This document shows positions 8,846 to 20,284 of a stretch of DNA of 64,000 nt, piece after piece. Below the pieces are notes generated by a model. It was not told the origin of the DNA and searched no databases. It worked only from the letters and a program-made list of their open reading frames with translations. Each line of letters opens with the position of its first letter. Within the stretch, counting starts at the first letter, position 1. Position numbers and translations under genes: made by a program. Source of the DNA: Brachycybe producta (taxonomy: Eukaryota > Arthropoda > Diplopoda > Playtdesmida > Andrognathidae); contig JAUPFP010000022.1 of assembly GCA_036925085.1 (NCBI GenBank), positions 2,741,001 through 2,805,000 on the forward strand, read 5' to 3'.

Positions 8846-9690
8846 CTCTCACGATTAGAACTATCGCCTTGATTAAATTTTGGTTGTGATTCCAATGGGC
8901 GGTTTCTGTTAGTAATGTTTTTTTGTGCTAAATTTGAAGTTTTAATTGTTAAGTTTTCGTCTTGAATTTGAGCCTAAAAACATCAGAGAAAAGAAAAAAT
9001 TGCACAAAAAAAATGGACGAGATTTACTTTTATATAAAAGAACTGATAATAAATTGTGAAGATATATATCTTGTGACACTTTGCATATTCATATATGAAA
9101 TATATATAATAAACACAAATCAGTCAAGAGATTCTTAGTGTAATTACCCTTAAGATGAGAAAAACGTTTCTCGTTTTTTTTTTGCATAATCAGGAAATTT
9201 GAAAGATAATTTTTTTTTGAACCAACAACAACAACAACTAACTTTTAAATAAAAATGAGAATAATGTTATTATCATTACTCAAGTTACTTAACTAAAAGT
9301 ACTTATTTTTATGTAAAGAAAAGACATTTTTCTACTTTATTGTTCTAAAGTATTTCATTTTTTTCTAGAGGTTTTTTTTATTGTTGTTATTGAGGGTTTA
9401 AACATTTTTTTTTTTAACAAAAAAGTTTTTCGTTTGCTTTGGGACATGAAATGCAAATGGAAAGCACTTTACCATAGACACACACATACTGTATATACAG
9501 TATACTGATGGAGTGACAAAAAACATAAGACACACAGAAAAAAAAAGCACACAAATTTATTCATACATAGAAAGTAACTGTAACGTGCATAATAAGAAAA
9601 CTTGACACAAACACACATAGTGAAAGAGAACGACAGACACGCGCGCCACAAACGCAGTAAAAGAACACACAAATAGACCTGTGCGCCGTA
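8846..9690. other. No gene recognised
   Basis: AT-rich, with T-runs, a TATATA stretch near 9060-9110 and a CA-rich piece at 9475-9660. Minus-strand frames in the CA-rich part are low-complexity Cys/Leu/Phe strings. Confidence 0.5.
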
Positions 9691-10560
9691 GCCATGGGGC
9701 GTAGCTAGGTAACCGCAAGACCCGCAACTGCGGAAGGGGGAGGGCACATGAGGTTTTGGGTGGGGGGCGCAAAAAACGAAATGAAAGTAATGTATTTTCA
9801 AAAATAATTGAATAAATTAAGCGAGTGATTTCGAATTGCTTGCTTTGGAAAACAAATCGACTTTCATTTAATATTTACTTTTAAAAACTACATACTTGCA
9901 CCAGTAAATCTTCATAGAGATCAATGGGCATGGCAGAGGAACGGTCGGAACAACGGTAGGAATAGTCGGAAAAACCTAACCTAACCTAACCCCCTGCAAC
10001 ATGCTTAACTTCCTAACCTTTCCTGACCTTCCGACTGTTCCTACTGATGTTCAGACCTGTTCCGCATTTCATAAAAATAGTACCCCACCCAGTATGAGGG
10101 CTATGTGGAGAGGGTGGTAAGAGGGCGCAAAGTTTTAAGTGGCCGGGGGGGGGGGGGGGCGCAACCAAGTCATTCATGCTCCAGGGGTTTACTCCCTGGA
10201 GGCATAACTTTTTTTACCGTTCTCAACGTATGGCCCCCACAAAGGCATATATATAGAAACTTAAAGGGCAGGCAATTAGAAATCGGGACATACAGAAGTT
10301 AGCTCCGCCCTTGTTATGACGACTGGCAACTTCGAATTGGATTATTGTGTGGATTCGGCGTTGACAAGGGCGGAGCATGTGACGTCAGACTACATAACCA
10401 ACCAATTAGAAGTTACCGGTCGTCATAAAAAGGGCGGAGCTAACTTCTGTATGTCCCGATTTGTAACTGCCTGTCTTTTTTATTGTTGGATTATTATATT
10501 TTTTTCTAACATATTGAGTTATAAATTGAGGCCCCTAAAATTGTGAGGCTCTGGGCAGCC
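9691..10560. repeat. Decayed DNA-transposon segment interrupted by a family A MITE
   Basis: GGGGCGTAGCTAGGTAACC and AGGGGGAGGGCACATGAGG at the left, and GAGGCCCCTAAAATTGTGAG plus GGGCAGCCGCCCCTCTTGC at the right, are the GC-rich kind of sequence seen at ends of animal DNA transposons. The family A copy at 10268 lies inside. No transposase remains. Classification is inference. Confidence 0.35.
10268..10474 (+). mobile_element. Family A MITE, copy 4
   Basis: GCAGGCAATTAGAAATCGGG / CCCGATTTGTAACTGCCTGT termini and a centre with TGACGTCA. No clear target duplication. Confidence 0.85.
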
Positions 10561-10828
10561 GCCCCTCTTGCGATAAGATGTAAACTGTACACACAAAGAA
10601 AGAGATGGTAAAATATTTTTATATTAAGAAAAAAAAAACTTGTGACATTGAATGTTAAAAAGAAAGAAAGATGAAATTGAAGTTTTTGTCTTTGGAGACA
10701 TTTTGAACGATGGATGTTTCAAGTGTGGCAAACGAGTAGAAAATATACGGATTAAACAGTCCTCCCCCCCATTTCCCCAATATCCATCTATGAATAAAAA
10801 GAAGACGACGACGTGAAATGGGGCAAGT

Positions 10829-11311
10829 TACGGAGCCATGTAAAGGACATGAGAAATTTTTTTTTTAAATCTCGACAGTTCGACTTTAATCTCGACATTT
10901 CGACTTTTTCCAGAATCTCGACATTTCGACTTTAATCTCGACATGTCGACTTTTTCCAGAATCTCGACATTTCGACTTTTAATCTTTTATTCTGCCAATA
11001 TTCTGCCAAAATTCTGCCCATGTTGTGCGCACCATACTCTTAATAATTAAATTATTGCTGCTACAAGAGGGCGCTTGCAATAATTTCATTATTAGAGTAT
11101 TGTGCGCGCAACATGGCATAATTAACATTTGGCCGAATAAAAGATTAAAAGTCGACATGTCGAGATTAAAATTACAATTTCGAGATTAAAGTCGAAATTT
11201 CGAGATTAAAATTACAATTTCGAGATTAAAGTCGAAATTTCGAGATTCTGGAAAAAGTCGAAATGTCGAGATTTAAAAAAAAATCTTGCATGTCCTTTAA
11301 AGAGCTCCGTA
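10829..11311. mobile_element. Palindromic element with CTCGACATTTCGACTTTAAT subterminal repeats
   Basis: The ends TACGGAGCCATGTAAAGGAC and GTCCTTTAAAGAGCTCCGTA are inverse. Each arm has four or five short repeats of CTCGACATTTCGACTTT or its complement. The core has ATTCTGCCAATATTCTGCC and GTGCGCGCAACATGG. No coding capacity. Subterminal repeats like these are typical transposase-binding arrays. Confidence 0.7.
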
Positions 11312-11885
11312 GGAAGCTCTTTAAAAAATGGTAGATGCAAATCCCTCCCTCTCCCCCTTCCCCACATCCAATTTTTATAAAAGTTGGTGGTTTCAGGCTA
11401 CAAATACAAATATATATATATATAAACCATATGATAGAAGTATTGCCTTTGTTTGTCTTATCTTGCAAACGATTTATATAAACATTTCACATGAGTCTCT
11501 CTCACCTTTATTTCATTTGTACTTGTCTTGAACAATGGAATCAGGTGAAATAGAAAAAACAAAACAAAAGAAAAAAAAATGTTCTACTTTTTTAGCCTTT
11601 AGATTAGAAAAAGAAGAAGACAAAGAATTCTTTTAGAATTTTTTTCTTAACTTAAGTTTTCAGACAAAAAAAAGACACAAAGTTAAAATATATAGTGTAT
11701 TTTTTATATGCAAAGCGTTTTAATAGAAAAAAATGGTTGGTTTTTTTGTTGTTGTTGTTGTTTTTGTAAAAGATCAAACAAAATTTTCATCTGGATTTTG
11801 TGTGTTTCAAACCCCCTTTTTTTCTATCTCAGATTCTCATTTTAGTATTTATATTGTATATACTGTAGATATACAAAATGCACTA
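11312..11885. other. No gene recognised
   Basis: AT-rich; holds a TATATA run at 11411 and T-runs only. Confidence 0.5.
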
Positions 11886-12520
11886 AAGTGATGGTGTATG
11901 ATGAAGGTCAGAGTGATGAATAAATAGGGACAGAGTAATAGGATAATAGGGAGACGACAGAGTGATGGAGAAATAAAGACGAAAGTGATGAAGAAATAGG
12001 AGGAAGTCAGAGTGATGGAACAACAGGGTCAGAGTGATGAAGAAAGAGGAAGTCAGAGTGAAGATGAAAGAAAGTCAAGAGTGATGATGAAAGAGGAAGT
12101 CAGAGTGAAGAAACAACAGGGGTCCGAGTGAAGATGAAAGAAAGTCAGAGTGATGTATAAATATGGTCCGAGTGATGATGAAAGAGTCAGAAAATGAAGA
12201 AATATGGGTTAGAGTGATGGAGAGGGTTAGAGAGAGAGAAAGAGAGGAAAAAGAGGGTCAGAGTGATGTTGAAAGAAAATTAGAGTGATAAGAGAGAGGC
12301 AGAGTGATGAAAAAATAATCTGAAGAGATGATGTGATTAAGAAATCCAGAGAGTGGTGCTAAATTTTTATATTAGAGTAATACAAGACTAGAGACAGAGT
12401 GATGAAGGATTAGGAACAGACTAATTGAAGAAACAAGAGACAGAGTGTGATGGTGTAAGAAAGTCAAGAGTGATTCAGACAGAAATAGGGTCAGAGTGAA
12501 TTAGAGAAAAAAAAAAGGAG
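11886..12520. repeat. Degenerate GTCAGAGTGATGAAGAAA tandem repeat
   Basis: More than twenty irregular units of the type GTCAGAGTGATGAAGAAATA/GAGGAA, roughly 18-30 bp each, purine-rich on the plus strand. Stops occur in all frames, so it is not coding. Confidence 0.75.
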
Positions 12521-13185
12521 TGTTTGATAAAAAAGAAATAGACTAACATATCTAACCCGACGCATGCGCACAAATGCAAACAATCACACACATCCTGCCC
12601 TCGGCCCCACATACACACAGACATGTGTCTGTAATCTCGAGTCGCATCTCATTTTAAAGGCATATTATAATATACTGTATATACTTGAGCCTTATCTTAA
12701 TTCTAGGCAATTGCCATATTATGAGATAGATCTCTTCTCTATTTCTAAGATATTCCAACAAGAAAAAGAAAAAAAAAATGAAATCTTTTAAGAAGAAGAA
12801 GAAGAAGAAGAAGAAAAAAGTTTCTGTGGTAAATTGAATTTTCATGTTTGTAGGAAATGGCAGCCTTACATTTTTGAGTGACTGATGTTGTTTCTTAGAG
12901 ATTGAATGTCCCTTTTAGGATTGATAAAATATAACTACAATGTAGATGGGATTTCAGGGGTTCAAATGGGAGGTGAGGCTGCTGCTAACATTTGAGTGAT
13001 TTTAACTTTTGACTGTTATCACTGATATCATACTTATATATATATATTTTTTTCATGATTCAAGTCTTTTTTCTTTAAACAGTAATTTCAAGGTTTAAGA
13101 AGAGGGAACATTACATTTTTTTTTTTGGAACAAACAGTTGCAAGAAAAAAAATTGAAGGTTATGAAAGTATTCAAAGGATATTAG
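12521..13185. other. No gene recognised
   Basis: Contains a (GAA)n run at 12793-12815 and T-runs; no supported gene or repeat family. Confidence 0.5.
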
Positions 13186-13796
13186 TCTGGTTCGTTCGGA
13201 ACCAGTAGAACCTGTTCACCAATTACCAAAATTGAACCAGTTCGTCAGTCTAGGTCGAACTGACAAGAACTGGTTCAGAACCGAGTATATATTCTGTTCG
13301 GATCTAAGTTTCGCCACCTCTAACTAATATGATGCGCAAATCTGATAATGAATATTGGGAACCGGTTCTGATATCAGTTCGTCGATTTTGACGAACCAGT
13401 TCAAACGCATTAGCAGATTTGCACACCACATTTAGACTAATGTGATGCGTAAATCTGTGCAAGGTTTAGCATTTACTGCACGAATCTGTGCAAGATTGAG
13501 CATTTGCTGCACAAATCTGTACAAGATTGAGCATTTACTGCACGAATCTGTGCAAGATTGAGCATTTACTGAACAATTCTGTGCAAGATTTAGCATTTAC
13601 TGCACGAATCTGTGCAAGATTTAGCATTTACTGCACGAATCTGTGCAAGATTTAGCATTTGCTGTGCAAATCTGCTACCACATATTGGGAACTAGTTCGT
13701 CAAGATCGACGAACTGATCAGAACTGAATTCCAAAAAAAAAAAAAAATCGCGAACCGATTAAACTAGTTCCGAATCAAGTAGAAACGATTGGGTTC
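13186..13796. mobile_element. Composite palindromic element around a 31-bp minisatellite
   Basis: GAACCAGTTCGTC words and their inverses (GACGAACTGATCAGAAC) lie on both sides (13190-13400 and 13680-13790). ATGATGCGCAAATCTG and TGTGATGCGTAAATCTG link the flanks to the tandem array. Confidence 0.45.
13450..13676 (+). repeat. 31-bp minisatellite, about 7.5 units
   Basis: The unit begins AATCTGTGCAAGATTTAGCA and continues TTTACTGCACG. Units differ by one to three bases. Perfectly tandem with no spacers, so not a CRISPR array. Confidence 0.9.
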
Positions 13797-13975
13797 AGGG
13801 CCAGTCTTAAAGTATGCGAGGCCCGACTCAGTCTCATGCACCAAACAATGAGCTGGGCCGGTAAAAAAAAATGTTTAGTCAACAGCGCGTGGCTCCTGAA
13901 AGCACGAGACTTAAGGCGGTTGCTTCGCTGGCCTTGCTCTAACACGGGGCCTGGTTTGGTTTTACTCATTGCCAC
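13797..13975. repeat. DNA-transposon-like remnant
   Basis: CAGGGCCAGTCTTAAAGTAT, GCGAGGCCCG and later TTAAGGCGGTTGCTTCGCTG, ACACGGGGCCTGG resemble GC-rich ends of animal DNA elements. GC content contrasts with the flanks. Class unassigned. Confidence 0.35.
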
Positions 13976-13989
13976 CTCTCTATATATAC

Positions 13990-14740
13990 TGTATACACAC
14001 ACGTACAAAATATAAAATACACATCCATTTTTAATGTCATGTTTTTTTGGAGGGGGGAGTGAAAAAAAGGGAAATGAATATATATATGAAATAATATTAA
14101 CTAAAAAAAGTGAACTTTATTTACAAGTATCTTTTACACATTGTTATTTTTACATGATTTCACCATTAATTCACTTTTCAAAGAGAATTTTTTTCTTGTT
14201 TTTGTTGTTGAAAAAAGTGGGCTTAGAGGAAGGAAAAAAGTACTGAATTACATGTTATGAATATTCTATTTTTTAAAAAAAAACTTTCTCTTTTTTATGT
14301 GTCTGTTTAGTGGGTGTAATATACAAATGTCGACTTATACTTTCATTATTAACAATTGAAATGTATAATAATAATAATAAAGCAAGAAACACATACAAAA
14401 CAATAGGTTAACATTACATCTTCATCTTCATTATATTTTTTGCTGAACAGGTTTTATTATAATATGAAAAAAAAAACATTATTTTTCGGCTTTTTTTGTA
14501 TATTTTATGGTAAAAAAAAGCTTGTAATTTTATTTTTTTGCTTCTTCTTGCTTTTTCTAGTTTTCTTTGTATTCATTTTTTTAAAAATATATATATATAT
14601 ATCAGGGAGGAAATGCATGAGAAATATCTCTCTCATTGTGTTTTTTTCAGCTTATTTTTTGGTTGTTGTTGTGTGAAGTTCCATTAAAAACCACATTGTA
14701 GACAAGACAGACAGACAGACAGACAGACAGACTGACAGAA
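13990..14740. other. AT-rich low-complexity stretch with (CAGA)n
   Basis: No gene. Includes A/T runs, (TA)n at 14589-14602 and a (CAGA)n tract at 14703-14735. Confidence 0.55.
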
Positions 14741-14993
14741 ATGTTATAAGGGCGCAATCGGAAACTGTATTTATGCTGGAAAAGTATCTGAGAAGGGATG
14801 AATTTTGCTTCTCTTCCGCGAGACCATTTTTTTTTAAAGGAGAAATTTCCGGATGTGCTTGATTTTGCTATTTTGCTTCTCAAATATGAAACTATGAAAC
14901 TACTTTTGCACCCATTGATTGCAAAAGATGACGTTTTTCATTAACATATTACTTTCTAACCTTCGAACTTAAGATCCGCCATGTTTAATTTAA

Positions 14994-15310
14994 ATGGGCT
15001 TCGCAGAAAAAATGCTTGTGTAAAAGCAAGGTAGATGGCGCCTGCAACCTCCATAAGGTGGCCAACTACACTCGTCGCCGATTAAGTTGAAATAGAATGC
15101 AGCCTTTTAGCTCTAAAAAGCGTCAAAAACGACCTTAATTATCAGCACGTGGACAAACTTACCCCCAAAACACAATATAAGTGAAGAGCGAGCACGTGTA
15201 GAAATAGCGATGACGCAATTAAAAGTTTGCCACGTGCAAAAAAAAAGGTCAGTGTCAGTACATTTCTATGGGAGGAGGGCTAATGGCGCCATCTAATGCT
15301 ACAGGATGGA
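14994..15310 (+). mobile_element. Family C TTAA-flanked element, copy 1 (3' truncated)
   Basis: The left side is TTAA (14990-14993). It shares GTAGATGGCGCCTGCAACC, GGCCAACTACACTCGTCGCC, AATAGCGATGACGCAATTAA and GGGCTAATGGCGCCATCTAA with the copies at 32928, 59080 and 60612. The right terminus is missing. Confidence 0.7.
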
Positions 15311-15324
15311 CCACGAACAGCGGA

Positions 15325-15790
15325 TTTATCCAAACTCTTTATTATTTTGTTATTCAGGAGCAAAATTAAGAGGAACTGGAATGTGTGGTTTAATAAACTA
15401 TAATAATTGGTGATAATGTTGTCATGATGATGACATCTTTCAAAATGAACTTTTTATGACAATTTGAAAGGTTTTCATGAAATTTCAATGAAAAAACCAA
15501 AAAAACGGGTCATTTTTCAAACTGAACTACAAAACTGTTAATTTTATAAGATATTGCCATGAAAAAACTTTTAACAGAATCTTTTACCCTTCTAGTTTTG
15601 AAAACAATTTGAATTTTTTTCATAATGACATTTTGTTTGCGTCCAAATTTTCCAAAAATGTCTATAGAGCTTAGCATGAGTCACTTCAGTGGCGCCATCT
15701 AGAAATAGAAAAGCAAAATGAATATCTATAAAGCCACATTAAGGGATTGAGCTTACCCTTTAGTTTCTAAAACTAGCTTCTTAAAGACAG
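15325..15790. repeat. Family D element copy
   Basis: CATCTTTCAAAATGAACTTT, the right-arm ACCCTTCTAGTTTTGAAAAC, then GTGGCGCCATCTAGAAAT and AATATCTATAAAGCCAC before a second D arm (TTAGTTTCTAAAACTAGC). Confidence 0.55.
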
Positions 15791-16317
15791 AATAACCAGA
15801 GTTTGTGTGAAACCGCCGAGAAAATAAAGTATGGCGTATTATATGCTTACTTTCTTGAGAATGGCAGGTAGAGCTAGGTTAGATTTCCGGACAATACGTT
15901 TTCTTTACAGAATTACAGTTTTTTCAGTCGTTTCCGATTGCACCCATTGAAACAGATGCAGAAATGAATGAAAGATGAAGTTACTCAATATGTGTTATTA
16001 TGTATTGAGTTTCATTTTGAATTTTCTTCCTTTTGTTTCTCTTCTTTTTTATTCATTGAAAATATGGAAATGTATAATAAACTACATTAGAACAACAGAG
16101 AAAGGAAAAAAAGAGAACACAAGAAACAGAAAATCATCACACAAACTGATACCAGAAAATGCATTTGAAATGAGATTTGATTGCTGTAAATACAAAAGAG
16201 AGAATAAATGTATTTATAATTGTAACTTGAGGGTGAAGTTAACATTTTAGAATTTTCGAGTGTTTGAAAATCGTTCAAAAATATGACAAAAAAATAAACG
16301 ATATATTACATATATAT

Positions 16318-16657
16318 ATATTATGCCAGGTCTATGTATCTATCTGTCTCTGAAGTAACGCTGTACAACCATTGAAGCAAGTCGGAATTTATATAAATTT
16401 GAATAAATGAACCGCTTTTTTTCTCAAGGTCAACTATATGTTCCACACTCCCCATCCAAGAACCCCATGATATTAAATTGGAGAAGGGGGAAAAGGTTGG
16501 AAAGTGTAGAGGGGGAAGAGAGAAACATGGAGGGAGGAAAAAATGGGGAGGGGTGACTGAAATTGAAATGAAAGGAGTAAAAAAGGAACAAACGACGCGC
16601 ATGCGCACAATTGCCTGTAATTTTGCGCTCGTCATTTACAATGGGTTACCCCACTAG
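16318..16657 (+). mobile_element. Family HB Helitron-like element, copy 1
   Basis: The 5' side abuts a TATATA run. It has GTAACGCTGTACAACC, CGGAATTTATATAAATTTGA, CAAGGTCAACTATATGTTCC and CATCCAAGAACCCCATGATA, and ends GGTTACCCCACTAG before T. Just before the end, only the last ~13 bp of a family B MITE remain (CAATTGCCTGTAATTTTGC). The terminal hairpin is degenerate. Confidence 0.7.
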
Positions 16658-16663
16658 TATTTA

Positions 16664-16859
16664 TATATTATGCTTTGTTTGTCTGTGTATAACGCTGTAC
16701 AAACAAGAACAGAAATATTTAAGCACGTCGGAATTTATTTAAATTTAAATGAACCAGTTTTTTTCTCATGGTCAACTTTATGTTGCGCTCTCCCCATTTT
16801 AGTAGCAAAATTAAACTAGAATTTTGCTCTCGTCATTTATGACGGGATTACCCCACTAT
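16664..16859 (+). mobile_element. Family HB Helitron-like element, copy 2, retaining the empty family B site
   Basis: It is directly downstream of copy 1. It has TATATTATGC, ATAACGCTGTACAAACAAG, the GGTCAAC segment, AAACTAGAATTTTGCTCTCG and the hairpin CGTCATTTATGACGGG, then TTACCCCACTAT. The GAATTTTGC stretch is uninterrupted, showing the pre-insertion state of the family B target. The polypurine middle is deleted. Confidence 0.7.
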
Positions 16860-16864
16860 TTTGA

Positions 16865-17050
16865 CCCAACTTTTGGCCGTATAAAAAGTTTATTTTGAAA
16901 GATATCAACATGAAATACTAGTAAGTGCATCAGCAACCCATTCTAGTTTCTAAAAAAAACACACTTTCAATTTCTGTTTTAAGTGCTGCTGCTCTTCGGA
17001 AACTGCAGAATAATCCAGAATTTTCGGAAAAAACACCTGTTCTTAAAACA
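16865..17050. repeat. Family D fragment
   Basis: GTTTATTTTGAAAGATATCA and CCATTCTAGTTTCTAAAAAA right-arm words; the left arm was replaced by the HB elements. Confidence 0.5.
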
Positions 17051-17165
17051 GTCTTTTATTTTAAGTGTAGTCAATAATAAAATATGCGTAAATATATAAG
17101 ATTAACGTTCATTTTTCTTTTCTCAGAATGAGAAGAATTATGATAGATTAATTATTGATTGTTTG

Positions 17166-17170
<5 letters not shown>

Positions 17171-17249
<79 letters not shown>

Positions 17250-17255
17250 TACACT

Positions 17256-17290
<35 letters not shown>
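17171..17290. repeat. (TA)n then (CT)n compound microsatellite
   Basis: About 75 bp of TA, a short spacer, then about 35 bp of CT. Confidence 0.95.
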
Positions 17291-17292
<2 letters not shown>

Positions 17293-17530
17293 GTTTTAAG
17301 TGAAATTGTTCATTGAAAATTCAGTCAGCAATTTTGGCCACAGAAAAATCCATTTGCATATTTAAAGGTGCTTAAAGTCTTAAAGAAAGGTTTTAAGTTA
17401 GGTGGAAAAAAGGGATTTAGATATTGAAGGGGGGCTGGAGCCCTTATGGGAATAAAAGGCCTCCTCCTCATTCAATTTTGTTTGTATCTTTTTATAGGTA
17501 GTTAGCTTAACTAAGAAAGGGGGGTGTGAT

Positions 17531-17533
<3 letters not shown>

Positions 17534-17566
<33 letters not shown>
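17534..17566. repeat. (GA)n microsatellite
   Basis: Pure GA for about 32 bp. Confidence 0.95.
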
Positions 17567-17568
<2 letters not shown>

Positions 17569-18157
17569 AGTGAAGACAACAACTGATCTCAATTTGTCAG
17601 TCAGTTATGTTGTGTACATTCTAGTATGGAAGGTGTTGTTGGTGTTTGGACTTTCAAAGACGTCGTTTTTCTTAATCCGTTTCTCTAATAAAACCTTGAG
17701 ATTTGAGTGCTTTTCTATAGTTTCAAGAAGTCCTTTGTCTTAATTGCTTTATAGCAATTTTATGAAGGAATCTTCTTTAGATATGATTAGATCTCTTATG
17801 AGTTTTTTTTTCTTTCTGGCACAAATTCAAGAGGGGAAACTTAACCCTTGAACTCTAACTTTAATCCTCTGAGCAGAATTTGAACCGAGGAAAACCTCCC
17901 TTGTTAAGAAATATCAATCATCTAAACTCTGTTTAGAGAGTTACAGTTGAAATTCAAGTGCCAAGTTTTCTTCTTGAATTTAGTAATCAGTTAAGTGACT
18001 GACTATAGAAAACTAAAGAAAACGTTATCATCTGTAAAGAAAAACAGAAAAGTAGCATACGGAAACAGCATCGTCTGTAAAGAAAAACGTGTCCGGGAAT
18101 AATTCGAGCTCCACTTACCCTTATTGCTTTATAGAGTTTATAGGGTTTATTATAGAG
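17567..18157. other. No gene recognised
   Basis: AT-rich; a short direct duplication (TCTGTAAAGAAAAACAG / GTCTGTAAAGAAAAACGTG) at 18025-18090 and nothing else clear. Confidence 0.45.
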
Positions 18158-18664
18158 ATAAAGTTGGTAATTCTACGTTTAAAGGAAAACTTGAAAGTGT
18201 TTTAGAAACTAGAAGAGTTAATACCTTATCTACAATTAAGAAGTTAAATGCATTTAAATATTAAATATGTTCTACAGAGCTCTGTTAAGGACAAAGTTTG
18301 ACAAAGAAACAATGATTTGTTATTTTCCCCCAAATATGAGTCTATAGAACGCTTCATATGAAGGAGAGGCCATCATGCAAACATGGCGCCTACTTTATTT
18401 TCTCGAGAAAGCAAGTATTGTGAATTCAGTGCTTTCTTTCTTGAGAAAATGAAGTAGACGAGCCATGTTTGCATTATGGCCGTGTACAGTATTCCTATGG
18501 AGCTTTCTATGGACTCATGATTGTTTCTTTGTTCTTAACAGGGCTCCGTAGAACATATTTAATATTGAAATGCATTTAAGTTTTTAATTGTAGATAAGGT
18601 ATTAACTCCTCTAGTTTCTAAAACACTCAAGTTTTTCTTAAAACGTAGAATTACCAACTTTTGA
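18158..18664. mobile_element. ~507-bp foldback element
   Basis: The outer arms AAAGTTGGTAATTCTACG and CGTAGAATTACCAACTTTT are exact inverses over most of their length. Inward, TTTTAGAAACTAGAAGAGTT and GGTATTAACTCCTCTAG, then family I-like TTCTACAGAGCTC and GCTCCGTAGAAC, also mirror. At the centre a CATGGCGCC/GAGAAA hairpin occurs. Arms are about 230 bp and quite similar. It combines D-type and I-type arms in one palindrome. Confidence 0.7.
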
Positions 18665-18713
18665 ATTGCAACCTTAAAGTTGCAAAAAAACAAATCTATA
18701 AACCAATCAGGGC

Positions 18714-18924
18714 ACAGTTAGGCATTTAGAAATCGGGACGAACACAAGTTGGCTCCGCCTTTTTTTATGGACAAACGGCAACTTCTAATGAGTGGTTATG
18801 TAGTCTGACGTCACATGTTCCGCCCTTTTCAACGTCGAACCACACAACAAACCAATTGGAAGTTGCCGGTCGTCATAAAAAGGGCGGAGCCAACTTGTAT
18901 TCGTCCCAATTTCTAAATGCCTGT
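18714..18924 (-). mobile_element. Family A MITE, copy 5, with 9-bp target duplication
   Basis: It is flanked by AATCAGGGC at 18705-18713 and 18925-18933. The termini are GGCATTTAGAAATCGGGACG / TTTCTAAATGCCTGT, with a TTA insertion in the left tip. TGACGTCA is intact. Confidence 0.9.
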
Positions 18925-18970
18925 AATCAGGGCACATATTGGGCCATATTTTTTGTCAGCAGCACCACAT

Positions 18971-18990
18971 ATATATATATATATATATTT
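18971..18990. repeat. (TA)n microsatellite
   Basis: Short pure TA run after a GCACCACATA context. Confidence 0.9.
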
Positions 18991-19435
18991 TTGTGTGCTT
19001 GTCATTGCAATAAGTTTTTGAATCAATAGGTGTTTTTGTTGTTGTTCTTCTCATTATGAAACAACAATCGAAAGTAAGGAAATGGGTTGACCTTTTTTTA
19101 AGGTCTCTCAAGATCTTCGAAAAATATAAATTAGTTTTTTCTACTCTTTTGTTTTCTCAACTTTTGCCATTCATTCAATTGGTCGTTTGTTTCTCTGTAG
19201 GTCTCACTTTTGAAAGACCATTAAATGAAGTTTGGTCACAATAACGTTTTTCTTAACGAGTTGTTTCTTTCTCTAAAGAAAAAAAGGTGATTTTTCTAAG
19301 AAGAAAAGGTGGTAAATCGAAAGGGTGACAACTTTTTCGATTACTATTTACTATTTTTTGTGTCGATTTGTAAAATGTCTATTGGTTTGTCTATTGGTTT
19401 GTCTATTGGTTTATGTATGGTGAGTAGTGATCCTC
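18991..19435. other. No gene recognised
   Basis: A three-unit TATTGGTTTGTC repeat at 19380-19412 is the only structure noted. Confidence 0.45.
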
Positions 19436-19439
19436 TGCA

Positions 19440-20280
19440 GTTAAAAAAGTTAACCACAGTTAATTTGCTATAGTGGATAACAACAACTATGGTTACATTA
19501 ACCATGATTATATTTCTGTGCAATGGAGTTAACTCAACTGCATTGACAGTAGTGTGGTTTAAACCACATTATTTAACAGTTAAAATACGTCACATCCTGC
19601 GTTTTCAAACAAATTTAGCCTACAAACAACATGGCGGATAGTTTTTAACTATAAATCAGGAGTGAAATTGTCACAAAATTACATAACTGTTTAATAGGAG
19701 TCTTTTCAATAATATAGGTATTATTAGTACAGGCAATTAGAAAACGGGATGAACAGAAGTTGGCTCCGCCCTTGTTATGACGACCCACAACTTCTAATTG
19801 GTTGGTTATGTAGTCTGACATCACATGCTCCGCCTTTTTTTCAATGTCGAACCACACAACCAACCAAATAGAAGTTGCCGTTCGTCATAAAAAGGGCGGA
19901 GCCAAAACGTCTGTTCATCCCGTCTCTTCAATCTTGTCTGTACAGTTAACTATAACCTTAGTTAAGTAACTGCAGTTATTTTTTGTAGTGGAAACAAATT
20001 TGGTTACGTTAACCATGGTTAAATGTCTAAACAATGGAATTAATTATAGTAAAATACGTCACTTCCTCCGTTTTCAAACAAATTTAGCTTACAAACAAGA
20101 TGGCGGACAGTGAGAACACTCAATTTTTGACTGAATGAGGATTGAAAATTTCACAAACTGCACAACTTTTTTTTAACAGGAAGTGGAACCGAACAGGAAG
20201 TGACACAAAATTATTTAACCTCAGTTAAGTGTCTTAAAAATGGAAACACATCGCAGTTATTTTCTGTAAGTGGAAACGAG
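19440..20280. repeat. Duplicated ~480-bp block with GTTAACCATGG palindromes
   Basis: TACGTCACATCCTGCGTTTT...CAAACAAATTTAGCCTACAA at 19587-19625 recurs as TACGTCACTTCCTCCGTTTT...CAAACAAATTTAGCTTACAA at 20055-20095, each followed by an ATGGCGGA word. GGTTAC-TTAACCATG words recur on both sides. The right end TAAGTGGAAACGAGGG resembles inverted family H termini. A family A MITE sits between the two halves. Confidence 0.55.
19729..19941 (-). mobile_element. Family A MITE, copy 6
   Basis: Good left end ACAGGCAATTAGAAAACGGG; right tip decayed (CTTCAATCTTGTCTGT). The central CRE is mutated to TGACATCA. Confidence 0.85.
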
Positions 20281-20284
20281 GGAT

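Noticed and set aside
13450..13676. Possible CRISPR-like repeat array
   Set aside because: Units are directly tandem without spacers, in a eukaryotic context; it is a minisatellite.
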